Shown piece by piece: positions 46,597-55,200 of a stretch of DNA of 64,000 nt (positions within the stretch are counted from its first letter, which is position 1; each line of letters begins with the position of its first letter). The position numbers were made by a program, and so were the translations under genes. This DNA comes from Lewinellaceae bacterium (GTDB lineage: Bacteria; Bacteroidota; Bacteroidia; Chitinophagales; Saprospiraceae), in assembly GCA_016710765.1 (NCBI GenBank), contig JADJUJ010000006.1:186001-250000 (forward strand). Reading direction: 5' to 3'. Below the pieces are notes generated by a model. The model saw only the letters and a list, made by a program, of their open reading frames with translations. It was not told the origin of the DNA and ran no database searches.

Positions 46597-47343
46597 TCAC
46601 CATTGCTGCCCAGGGTAACTGCGCTGCAAAAACTGCATATCTGCGAGGATAAAACCTAAGTGTTCGGTGTGTTTTCCCGTTTTCCCACCGAGCTGCTTGA
46701 AATCGGACTCCGGTACCGAAAGGGTCGCCTGGTGCAGTACTGTCTCTACCTTTTCTTTCCATTGTGACGCCAGCATGGTGTAATCGGGTGCTATGCCTGC
46801 CGCAGACATCTCGCTCTCTACCGGACTGGGTGTCCAAAGTTCACCGGTAAACATCCACAGGTCGTCGACAGCGGTTTGGATTTTTTGGTGACTCGTTTCG
46901 GTTCCGTCGCCGAGGCGAAACATCCAGTCGGACGAGAAGCGGAGGTGATAGGTGACCTCCTTGATGGCTTTTTCGGCAATGCCAGCCAGTCGTTCATCTT
47001 TGCTTGACAACAAAGCCTGGTAGTTAAAGTACTGAAACGCATCGAAGAAAAACTGTCGGGCGATGGTGTAGGCCCAATCTTCGTTGGGTTGCTCGACGAG
47101 GAGCGTGTTCCTGAATTCCTTTGCGTCGCGAAGGCCGGCAAGGTCATCTTCGGTTCGTCCCTTGCCTTCCAGTTCGGCGGCATAAGAGAGGAGCATGCGT
47201 GCCTGTCCCAGCAAATCGAGGGCCATGTTGGTCAGTGCGATGTCTTGTTCCAGAACTGGTCCGTGGCCGCACCATTCGCCCAGCCGTTGTGACAGAATTA
47301 GGTTGCTGTCGCCAAGTTGTAAAATATAGTCATGGTTGGTCAT
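46597..47343 (-). CDS. paaC: phenylacetyl-CoA epoxidase subunit PaaC
   Basis: Structural ferritin-like subunit of the PaaABCE monooxygenase that epoxidises phenylacetyl-CoA. 248 residues. It has LGDSNLILSQRLGEWCGHGPVLEQDIALTN-type start (seen as GEWCGHGPVLEQDIAL), LLGQARMLLSYAAEL, TIARQFFFDAFQYF and HLRFSSDWMFRLGDGTETS. PaaC pairs with catalytic PaaA. Only paaB is next to it here: paaA is not upstream and paaD/E are not downstream. Either the operon is split, or these two are remnants. Both reading frames are intact. Confidence 0.93.
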   Translation of the reverse strand: MTNHDYILQLGDSNLILSQRLGEWCGHGPVLEQDIALTNMALDLLGQARMLLSYAAELEGKGRTEDDLAGLRDAKEFRNTLLVEQPNEDWAYTIARQFFFDAFQYFNYQALLSSKDERLAGIAEKAIKEVTYHLRFSSDWMFRLGDGTETSHQKIQTAVDDLWMFTGELWTPSPVESEMSAAGIAPDYTMLASQWKEKVETVLHQATLSVPESDFKQLGGKTGKHTEHLGFILADMQFLQRSYPGQQW

Positions 47344-47357
47344 GATGGCTCAGTGGA

Positions 47358-47636
47358 TTACATGTTTTTTACCTCGTCAGGAAGGTGATAGAAGGTAGGG
47401 TGGCGGTATACTTTGTCGTTGGAAGGGTCGAAAAAAGCTGCCTGATCTTCCGTTGAGGCGTGGATGTATTGCGACTCTACGACCCAGATGCTGGTGCCTT
47501 CATTGCGCCGGCAATACACATCCCGGGCGTTTTCGATGGCCATTTGCGCATCGGATGCGTGAATGCTTCCGGCGTGCTTATGGCTAAGACCTTGTTTGGA
47601 GCGGATAAAAACTTCCCAGAGTGGCCAATCTTTCAT
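47358..47636 (-). CDS. paaB: phenylacetyl-CoA epoxidase subunit PaaB
   Basis: Small bridging subunit of the phenylacetyl-CoA epoxidase. 92 residues from the ATG at 47636 (MKDWPLWEVFIRSKQGLSHK). Typical PaaB features are HKHAGSIHASDAQMAIENAR and YCRRNEGTSIWVVES, and it ends YRHPTFYHLPDEVKNM. The upstream in-frame extension to 47720 does not look like PaaB. 14 bases separate it from paaC. The expected paaA gene upstream is missing: the next gene, 170 bases away, is on the other strand. Confidence 0.93.
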   Translation of the reverse strand: MKDWPLWEVFIRSKQGLSHKHAGSIHASDAQMAIENARDVYCRRNEGTSIWVVESQYIHASTEDQAAFFDPSNDKVYRHPTFYHLPDEVKNM

Positions 47637-47742
47637 AGTATAGTGGTTTACGGTTGGTAAGGCAGCTGTAGTTGGCCCAAAAACGTTTGTCTGTTTCAGG
47701 CAAGAGCTAAAGTAAGGCATTCAGCGCAGATGCGTAATGCCG

Positions 47743-47772
47743 TTGGCATTGTTTTAAAAAACCTTACTTTTG
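47743..47772 (+). promoter_or_regulatory. promoter of the outer-membrane barrel gene
   Basis: TTG at 47743-47745 and TACTTTTG at 47765-47772 are 19 bases apart, a good Bacteroidota promoter match, 34 bases before the ATG at 47806. Confidence 0.6.
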
Positions 47773-47805
47773 TCGGCCATCCAGGCAACTAACACTTGAT
47801 GTAAT

Positions 47806-48675
47806 ATGATGACACGAACCATACTTTTTACTGCATTGTTATTCACCATGCACACCGCCCAGGCACAATTGCGCATGGGTTTCAAAACCGGTCTTAATTT
47901 TGCCACCATGAACGGGCCTTCTGAGGCCGATGATGCCGGTACTTCACTTGAAAGTACCCAAAATGTTACGGGTTTTCATATTGGCGCGACCTTTAGCCAG
48001 GAAATTACCGATAACTTTGGTATTCGTGCAGAACTGTTGTATTCCAAAAAAGGCATGCGTTACAGTTTTGATGGACAGGCATATCGCAATTTTTCCTACA
48101 CGGGAGGTAGCACCCGCACCACGGGTACTGCCCGCTATCGCCTCAATGTTAACAACTCCTGGCTGGACATCCCATTGGTGGCTTATGGCCGATTTGGGAG
48201 TTTTGAAATTTCCGCAGGTGGTTATGCTGCGGTGTTGCTGTCATCTGTTGGAGATGGCTCCATGCAATACAATGGCAAAACGATTCCGCTGAATAACCCA
48301 ACTGGCGAACTCATGTTTCTGCTCGACTACAACTACCGCAAAGATGCCCCAGGGGGCGGTGATTCCAAGGAGACTATTCAAGCAAAAGTGGATTCCAAGA
48401 ACATCGAACTACCCAGATATCTCGGCGCGTACTACGATTTGCCGGAGGACAAAGGTAATTTGTATAATAATTTCGACTACGGCCTAACGGGAGGCGTAAC
48501 TTATTTCCTGAGCAGGGCTTTGTACGCCACCGTGCGCCTCCAATATGGCTTGGCCGACCTGACCAACAATAATGCTGATTTGTCGAAAGTCCGCACCAAT
48601 CAGGGTGAATTGATCTACCTTAACGACAAGGATACCAACTTTACCATTCAGGCCTCTGTTGGTTTCAGTTTTTGA
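47806..48675 (+). CDS. PorT-like outer-membrane beta-barrel protein
   Basis: 289 residues. The signal peptide (MTRTILFTALLFTMHTAQAQ) is followed by LRMGFKTGLNFATMNG, the start typical of the PorT/outer-membrane beta-barrel (OMP_b-brl_2) family. Alternating strands (FGIRAELLYSKKGMRYSF, SWLDIPLVAYGRFGSFEIS) follow, with a C-terminal strand ending in Phe (TIQASVGFSF), the BAM signal. Role unknown. An outer-membrane porin-like or T9SS-accessory function is possible. Well-defined promoter (47743-47772). The frame is intact. Confidence 0.82.
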   Translation: MMTRTILFTALLFTMHTAQAQLRMGFKTGLNFATMNGPSEADDAGTSLESTQNVTGFHIGATFSQEITDNFGIRAELLYSKKGMRYSFDGQAYRNFSYTGGSTRTTGTARYRLNVNNSWLDIPLVAYGRFGSFEISAGGYAAVLLSSVGDGSMQYNGKTIPLNNPTGELMFLLDYNYRKDAPGGGDSKETIQAKVDSKNIELPRYLGAYYDLPEDKGNLYNNFDYGLTGGVTYFLSRALYATVRLQYGLADLTNNNADLSKVRTNQGELIYLNDKDTNFTIQASVGFSF

Positions 48676-48812
48676 TTCAATATTGGCTGTATAATTGCGT
48701 TATATACCGTAGTACAGGCATTAAGCCGCATAAAATATTACCCCTAAGGCCACTAATAATCCTGGGCAGCTGCCTCCGCAGCAGTCTGGCAAACCTAACC
48801 TAATTGAAAGAC

Positions 48813-50387
48813 ATGTACCAAAAACAAATATTTTGGGCACTGTTGGTGCTGTGCGCCACCGCCTGGTGGTCCTGCCAGAAATCTGCATTTGAAGATGCCC
48901 AACTCGCCGACCACAGTGCGGAATTTGCATTTCCATTGTTTTCCACTTCACTGGAACTTCAGGACCTGATGGTCAATGTGCTGAATGACAGCCTGTCGGG
49001 TGATACCATTCGGATCAACCCCGACAATTCCATGACCTTGTTTTACACGGGCGATGTGGCTGAAAAAAAGGCCACCGATATTTTTACTTTTTTCCAGAAT
49101 GGCCTGGTTCCGGTGGCCGACACGGTGTACAATGCACCGTATGATACGCCAGATTCGGTCAGCGTCAGCAAGGTGATTTTGAGCGCGGGTACCATAAATC
49201 TGATTATTTTCAACACCACCGGCCAGACACTTACCGGCACTTTTTACATCGAGCAAATGACCAAGAATGGGGTTAAGGCCTCCATTCCGTTTGTAGCGCC
49301 GTCTATCCCAGGGTTGCCCTGGATTTCTCCGGCATTTGACCTGACGGGCTGGGTGCTGGAGTCGGACAACAATACCCTTTCGTTTCGCTATGAGGCTTAT
49401 CTTCCCAATGGCGACCGCATCAAGATTCCTGAAGCCGGTGGTGGCACACCTGGTGTTGGCCTGTTGTTTCAGAACATGACCTTTTCTTATTTGCAAGGCT
49501 ATTGGGGCTATACGGTGTATCCATTGACCATAGACACCATCGAAATTGACATTAACCAAACTGACCTTAAAGGGGATGTCCACATTGATGATCCCAAAGT
49601 AACCATGACCGTGTTCAATTCCTGGGGTTTCCCGACGCGCGGCGTAGTGAAATACCTCAGTTTTATTGGCAGTGACGGACTGGAGTACAAATTGGAAAGT
49701 CCAATCTTTAATGGCGATAGTTTAGACTTCGATTATCCTTCTTGGGTTGCCGGGGAGGTTGGCCAGACCAAGGCCACCAGTTATTTTTTCGATAAAACGA
49801 ATTCCAATATAGACGATATTTTCAATGCCCAACCCACCAAGTTGATTTACGAGGTTTTGGGTGTTTCGAATGCAGCCCAGGACCCTAATATCATTGGATT
49901 TATTACGGATAGCAGTACCATAAAGCTCCAGATAGCAGTGGAAATGTTGCTGGAAGGTTCCGCTAGAAATTTTGGGGCAGATCAGTTTCTGGATCTTAAT
50001 TTTGGGGACTACGAGAACCTGGATACTGCCCGGATTGAATCTGTAGAGTTTAAACTGGTGACGGAGAATGGAACACCCATTTCCACTAACTTGCAAGTCT
50101 ACTTTCAGGACAGCCTGGGCGTTGCGCTGGATTCGCTGTTTAACAACGGTCCGGAGTTCATTATGGTCGCAGCGCCGATTGATGCTAATGGAAATGCAAC
50201 AGGTGTAGAGCGCACAGAAACCTTTATTCCAATGTCAGCAGTCCGTTTCGATCGGATACGGCAGGCAAAACAGGCCTACCTGCGCACCTCGTTTACTACC
50301 GCGCAGGATGGACAAGTGCCAGTGAAACTGTTGGCAAATCAGACTTCTGTGGTCAAAATGGGGGTCAAGGTTAAACTGAAATACTGA
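48813..50387 (+). CDS. large lipoprotein of unknown function, partner of a DUF5723 barrel
   Basis: 524 residues from the ATG at 48813 (MYQKQIFWALLVLCATAWW). A TTG at 48804 is possible. The lipobox is around AWWSC. The mature part is beta-rich with repeated strand blocks and no domain I recognise (AEFAFPLFSTSLELQDLMV at the start, ending VVKMGVKVKLKY). It is followed after 115 bases by a DUF5723 barrel gene. Two such genes in tandem suggest a surface complex, and this pairing recurs in Bacteroidota to my knowledge only loosely. Function not known. Confidence 0.6.
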   Translation: MYQKQIFWALLVLCATAWWSCQKSAFEDAQLADHSAEFAFPLFSTSLELQDLMVNVLNDSLSGDTIRINPDNSMTLFYTGDVAEKKATDIFTFFQNGLVPVADTVYNAPYDTPDSVSVSKVILSAGTINLIIFNTTGQTLTGTFYIEQMTKNGVKASIPFVAPSIPGLPWISPAFDLTGWVLESDNNTLSFRYEAYLPNGDRIKIPEAGGGTPGVGLLFQNMTFSYLQGYWGYTVYPLTIDTIEIDINQTDLKGDVHIDDPKVTMTVFNSWGFPTRGVVKYLSFIGSDGLEYKLESPIFNGDSLDFDYPSWVAGEVGQTKATSYFFDKTNSNIDDIFNAQPTKLIYEVLGVSNAAQDPNIIGFITDSSTIKLQIAVEMLLEGSARNFGADQFLDLNFGDYENLDTARIESVEFKLVTENGTPISTNLQVYFQDSLGVALDSLFNNGPEFIMVAAPIDANGNATGVERTETFIPMSAVRFDRIRQAKQAYLRTSFTTAQDGQVPVKLLANQTSVVKMGVKVKLKY

Positions 50388-50502
50388 TTTGGCTCAGCAT
50401 GCTTTTTGTGACCAAAGAAGCGCCTCCCTTTGTGTTGTTAAAAAAAGTTGCCCAAAGGCATAAACCTCGCTTGGGTATTTTTTCCCTTATTAATGAATCG
50501 CT

Positions 50503-51837
50503 ATGTTGTTAAAAAAGATATTACTGCCGGCGTTGGTATTGAGCGCCGGAATGCTGTCAGCCCAACAAGAGTTGTTTCTGAACCAATCTCCTGCGTTGTG
50601 GTCGGCCAATTCGGTAAATCCCGCTTTTTTTCCAAAGGATAAAAAATTTGTCATTGGTTTGCCCTCTTTTGGCCTGGATGCGGCGCACTCGGGCGATGAG
50701 GGGTACAACGATCTGATCAGGAAGTCGGGCAGCCAAACCCTCATTGACTTTGGGGGTGTTATTGACAAGCTGGAGCCGGAAAATACCGTTCGGTATGTCC
50801 ACCGATTTGAAACCCTTTCGTTTGGCTTACGCCTTCCGGCAGGTTTTACCGTGCAGGCCGGACATGCCCTGCGTTTGAATACCGAGGTTCAGTATCCAAA
50901 GTCCCTGCCGGAACTGTTGTGGAACGGTAACGGCCCCTATATTGGACAGACGCTGGACATTGCGCCCAGGGCTACTGTTTTCGATTTTAACGACCTGCAC
51001 ATCGGTGGGGCTTATGAGCGCGGCCGGATTCGGATTGGTGCCCGGATGCACTACCTGAGTGGAATCAGTTCGGTTCAAAGCGACCCTGACCACCAAAGTG
51101 CCACAGTTTATACCGATAACGATATTTACCAGTTAAGTCTGCAAACCGATTATGCTTTTCATTCGGCATCGCTGGTTTCTGGTATTGATACTTCCGGGCT
51201 AGGGTTCAACCTGAAAACGGAGGCAAGCAAGGGTAAGTTGTTTTCAGAAAATGCCGGTCGTTCCTTCGATTTTGGCGTGAATATCCAACTGACCAAGCGG
51301 ATTCAATTGAGTGCCAGCGCGTTGGACCTGGGCGGGCAGATAAAATGGCGTTCCAACGCGAATTACTTCCGCAGCAATGGCAGCTACAGCTACGAGGGTG
51401 TCATATTTCCTGGTACGGACATCATCAATGGCGCTGACAGCATCGATTTCTCGACTAAGTTGGACACTTTGAACGATATTTTTCAGTTTGTAAAAACGGC
51501 GGAGGAATTCAGTACCACCTTGCCTGCCCGATATTATGCCGGTTTGTTGTACGACTTTAGCGACAACTGGCGTTTTGGCGCAAACGTATTCCATCAAACG
51601 GGTGATCAATCCTTTACAGCAATTGGCCTGGCCGCGCACTGGTCGCCATTGCGGTGGTTATCGTTGGGCGGAATGTACAGCATCAACGACCGATCGGCAG
51701 CCAATATCGGCTTTCAACTGGGCCTTTCGCAGGGGCCGGTACAGTTCTATTTTTTGTCGGATAACCTGGGAAGTGCCTTTACTCCAAAAGGTTCACCGGC
51801 GGTAAACTTCAGGACTGGGTTGGGGTTGGTATTTTGA
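50503..51837 (+). CDS. DUF5723 outer-membrane barrel protein
   Basis: 444 residues. The signal peptide (MLLKKILLPALVLSAGM, cleavage near LSAQ) is followed by the DUF5723 start QELFLNQSPALWSANSVNPAFF. About 16 beta strands with aromatic girdles follow (FETLSFGLRLPAGFTVQ, PARYYAGLLYDFSDNW, FGANVFHQTGDQSF), and the C-terminal strand is NFRTGLGLVF, a BAM-type end. The family is abundant in Bacteroidota and has unknown function. It looks like an FadL- or PorV-like channel. A terminator follows directly. Confidence 0.85.
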   Translation: MLLKKILLPALVLSAGMLSAQQELFLNQSPALWSANSVNPAFFPKDKKFVIGLPSFGLDAAHSGDEGYNDLIRKSGSQTLIDFGGVIDKLEPENTVRYVHRFETLSFGLRLPAGFTVQAGHALRLNTEVQYPKSLPELLWNGNGPYIGQTLDIAPRATVFDFNDLHIGGAYERGRIRIGARMHYLSGISSVQSDPDHQSATVYTDNDIYQLSLQTDYAFHSASLVSGIDTSGLGFNLKTEASKGKLFSENAGRSFDFGVNIQLTKRIQLSASALDLGGQIKWRSNANYFRSNGSYSYEGVIFPGTDIINGADSIDFSTKLDTLNDIFQFVKTAEEFSTTLPARYYAGLLYDFSDNWRFGANVFHQTGDQSFTAIGLAAHWSPLRWLSLGGMYSINDRSAANIGFQLGLSQGPVQFYFLSDNLGSAFTPKGSPAVNFRTGLGLVF

Positions 51838-51858
51838 TAATCAGGGCGAAAACAGTAT

Positions 51859-51897
51859 AAAAAGGAGTCATTCCAATATTTGGGGTGGCTCCTTTTT
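51859..51897 (+). terminator. hairpin terminator after the DUF5723 gene
   Basis: AAAAAGGAG pairs with CTCCTTTTT, with inner CA/TG pairs. It resembles the hairpin at 52136-52170 in sequence. Confidence 0.75.
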
Positions 51898-51908
51898 AGA
51901 TTCCAACT

Positions 51909-52058
51909 GATGATTTATGGTTCTGTAGAAATGCAATTTGCACGGCAGATTGGCAATGAATTTAGCTGGGCTAAAATCCAACTTAGGTTACAATGTACTA
52001 AGATGATTGGCGGGCTGAAATTTTTCATAGAACAGACACTGTTACCTGAACACGCTTG
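51909..52058 (+). other. 49-codon ORF of doubtful reality
   Basis: ATG at 51909 opens a 49-codon frame (MIYGSVEMQFARQIGNEF to TLLPEHA). It has mixed charge and no signal peptide, and I recognise no family. It lies between two related hairpins at 51859 and 52136 in a 376-base gap. It may be a remnant. Nothing else is visible in the gap. Confidence 0.2.
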
Positions 52059-52135
52059 ATGTTCATCGTAGGATGTAGAAAGATGGCGTCGCGCAGGAGG
52101 CGCATAATGTCATTTCTTATTTCAAAACACACGGT

Positions 52136-52170
52136 AAAAAAAGAGCCACCCCAAAATTTGGGATGGCTCT
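52136..52170 (-). terminator. hairpin terminator after the HYR gene
   Basis: AGAGCCAcCCC at 52142 pairs with GGGATGGCTCT ending at 52170. On the minus strand a seven-T run follows (AAAAAAA at 52136-52142 on the plus strand). Correct side for the minus-strand HYR gene. Confidence 0.75.
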
Positions 52171-52213
52171 AATAATATACCATGATGAGTGGTTCAAGAA
52201 ATTTGCCCGATCA

Positions 52214-55200
52214 TCAATTGATTTTTACCAACAGAACGGTTTTAACGGAATCCTGGTTTTGCAAATAAACGGTGTAAACACCGGGTAGGAAACCGGATAT
52301 GTTTAGCGTCATAATATTGGTTCCGCTGATGGATTGAATTTCCTTTTCAGCACGATTGCTCCGGATGAATTGGTTACCCGCATCATAATTTGCGACGCAT
52401 TTTCCGTGGTAAAGGAAATCTGGGTAGCGTTTCCTGCAGGATTTGGCTGAAGTTTGACATCGGTAATTTGATGGTCATCACTTTTTTTTCTCTGAGTCTG
52501 GAATTACAAGGGTTGTTGGTTTCGCAATTTTCCCAATATGCGTTCAAAAGGGCGAGGCCAGTTGTTAATTCTTGTCCGAATGCAGGGTGAAATATCCAAC
52601 GCCTGCCAGGTAATTGTTGGCAAGTTGCAGCAAGTTTTGAATGGTGGCATTCGGGCCAAGTTCACTGAGAATTTGCTCGGAGAATATACAAGATGGCAAT
52701 CCACTGATCGGCTGATAACCCAATTGGCGTTCATTGTATTGGATGTTGTACCAAATGTTCAGTTGGAGAGTCATGGTTTGTGCAGCCAGGCTGTTGGCCA
52801 ATGATCCATCAAAATTCATCAAATAGGCCGGTAGACTACACCCGTTCTCGACGGTAGCCTCAAAATTTCCGATCGTGAACTCGGCGTTAGGACCAGCACC
52901 AGGAAGTAATGCGAATACACATTCAAAGTCTGTAGTGGCAATGGTTCGGTTGGCCCTTCCGACGGTCAACGGACCAAAGGTTTCCAATAGTTTCTTTACC
53001 ACTTTTTGGGCCTGCAGACCACCAATGTTGGCACTGCCATTGCCCCAGGTTTCCATTGGGAAGGAACAAAGCGGTTTACAACCTCCTGTTGCGATAAAGG
53101 TAACATTGAACAGATCGGTCCAGTTGACACAAAGGTCTTTGGCCTTCACGGTATAAGTTACCCAGTTGGTGCCGCTGGCAGGCATGCCCGTATTGAAGCA
53201 GATGACATCGTAGCAATTGTCTACAATCAACAGGCCCAGTATCTGCGCAGCTTCGTTTGGCCCGGGGAGGTCGGCAATACAAGCAACCTCTATCGTGTCC
53301 GGACCGAAATACACCGGCGGTATGGTGTCGTTCACCTGGAATGTCTGGTAACAAATAGATTTGTTTCCACATTCATCAATGGCAGCATAGGTGTACACCA
53401 CAGTTTGTGGAAAATATCCGCAGCCGACACCATAGACATTCTCATTTTCGAACTGGACAATCGGTATACCGCACTCGTCCCATGCTGTAACCGAACTTGG
53501 ATCTGGTGCCGGAACATCAAACTCACAGGTTAAGGCCAAATCAGGAGGACAGGTAATCAGCGGCGGGGTGGTGTCGATGACGGCGAATGTGGCGTATTTG
53601 GTTGCGCTGTTTCCGCATTGGTCTGTTGCCCGGAAAAAATAGGTCTTGGACCAGGTGTTTCCACAAAGTTCTCTTTCTGTCGACAAGCCCCATTCCAGGG
53701 TTACTTCTCCACAATTGTCTTCTACTTGCAGCCATGCGAGACTGTCCAGCCAGTTGTAGAAGTCAATTTCGCCGTTACAATCTGCCATGCAGTCGACAGA
53801 TGTGTCCTTTGGCATGACCGTAAAGGTTGGCGGTACCTCATCGTATACCAGGAAGTGGGCGTCGCTGAAGGATGTATTTCCACATTTATCCGTAGCAATA
53901 AATCGAATGTAATTTCCAAATGTGTTTCCACAATCATTGCCTGGGAAATTGCCGGGTGTATTGGTGTAACTCCAGGAAAATGTGGAACAGTCGGAGGCAA
54001 CGGCGCCCCCCAAGGTGCTCAGCCAGTTTTGGTAATCTGTCATGTTGTTCGGTCCACAAGGCACCAATACATCTACAGGCAGAACTTCAATGGCGGGCCC
54101 TTTTAAATCGACAATGGTGATGACCTGTGTTTGTATGCCAATGTTTCCACAAATGTCTGTTGCGCTCCATGTTCTGGTAATGTAATATGCGACGGGGCAA
54201 TCGCCAGGCGTTTGGGTTTGGGTGAAGGTTACATTAAGCGGTCCGCCGCCACACTCATCCATTGCAGTAGGCATAACTGGCGGTGGTGGACCATTTTTAC
54301 ATTCAATGGTGAGATTTGCCGGAACGCCACTGAATACCGGCCCCGTGTTGTCAAATACGGTAATGACCTGTACACAGGTTGCAGAATTACCGCACAGGTC
54401 TGTTGCGCGATAAGTTCTGGTTACGGTGAAGCGATTGGTACAGCTTTGGTTGCTGATGACGTCGCCTAAGTGGATTACGGTCACAGTGTCTCCACAATTA
54501 TCACTGGCGACTACGGCTGCTGTATTCACTGGTGGTACCTGGTTGGCGCAGGAAACAGTTAGGCTAGCCGGGCAAGTGATGCTGGGCGCTGTGTTGTCGA
54601 AAACAGTGATAATTTGGGTGCAGATAACGGAGTAGCCACAAAGATCCGTGGCCTGATAAGTTCGGGAGATGGTGTACCGATTGGCACAGGTTTGGTTGCT
54701 GATCACATCACCCAAATGAGTCACCATGACGTTTCCATCACAGTTGTCGCCCGTTGGAACCGGTCCTGAGTTGGGAACAGGTACGAGGTTTGTGCAGGAA
54801 ACAGTTATGTTGGCCGGACAAGTATAATTTGGCGGCGTGTTGTCAAATACAGTTATCACCTGGGTGCAGGTAGCAGAATTACCGCAAAGGTCGGTAGCGC
54901 GATAGGTTCTTGTTAACGTAAATTGGTTGGTACAAATCTGGTTGCTTACCATATCGCCCACATGCGTAACTGTTACGGTACCACCGCAATTGTCGCTGGT
55001 AAGAACCGCGGCGGTATTTGGCGTTGGTATCAGGTTGGCACAGGTTACGGTTACGTTGGCCGGGCAGGTGATGCCAGGTGGTGTGTTGTCAAATACGGTA
55101 ATGATTTGAGCGCAGGTACCAGAGTTGCCACATACATCCGTGGCCCTGTAGGTTCGGGTAATGGTGTATTTATTGGCGCAAGTTTGGTTGCTGATCACAT

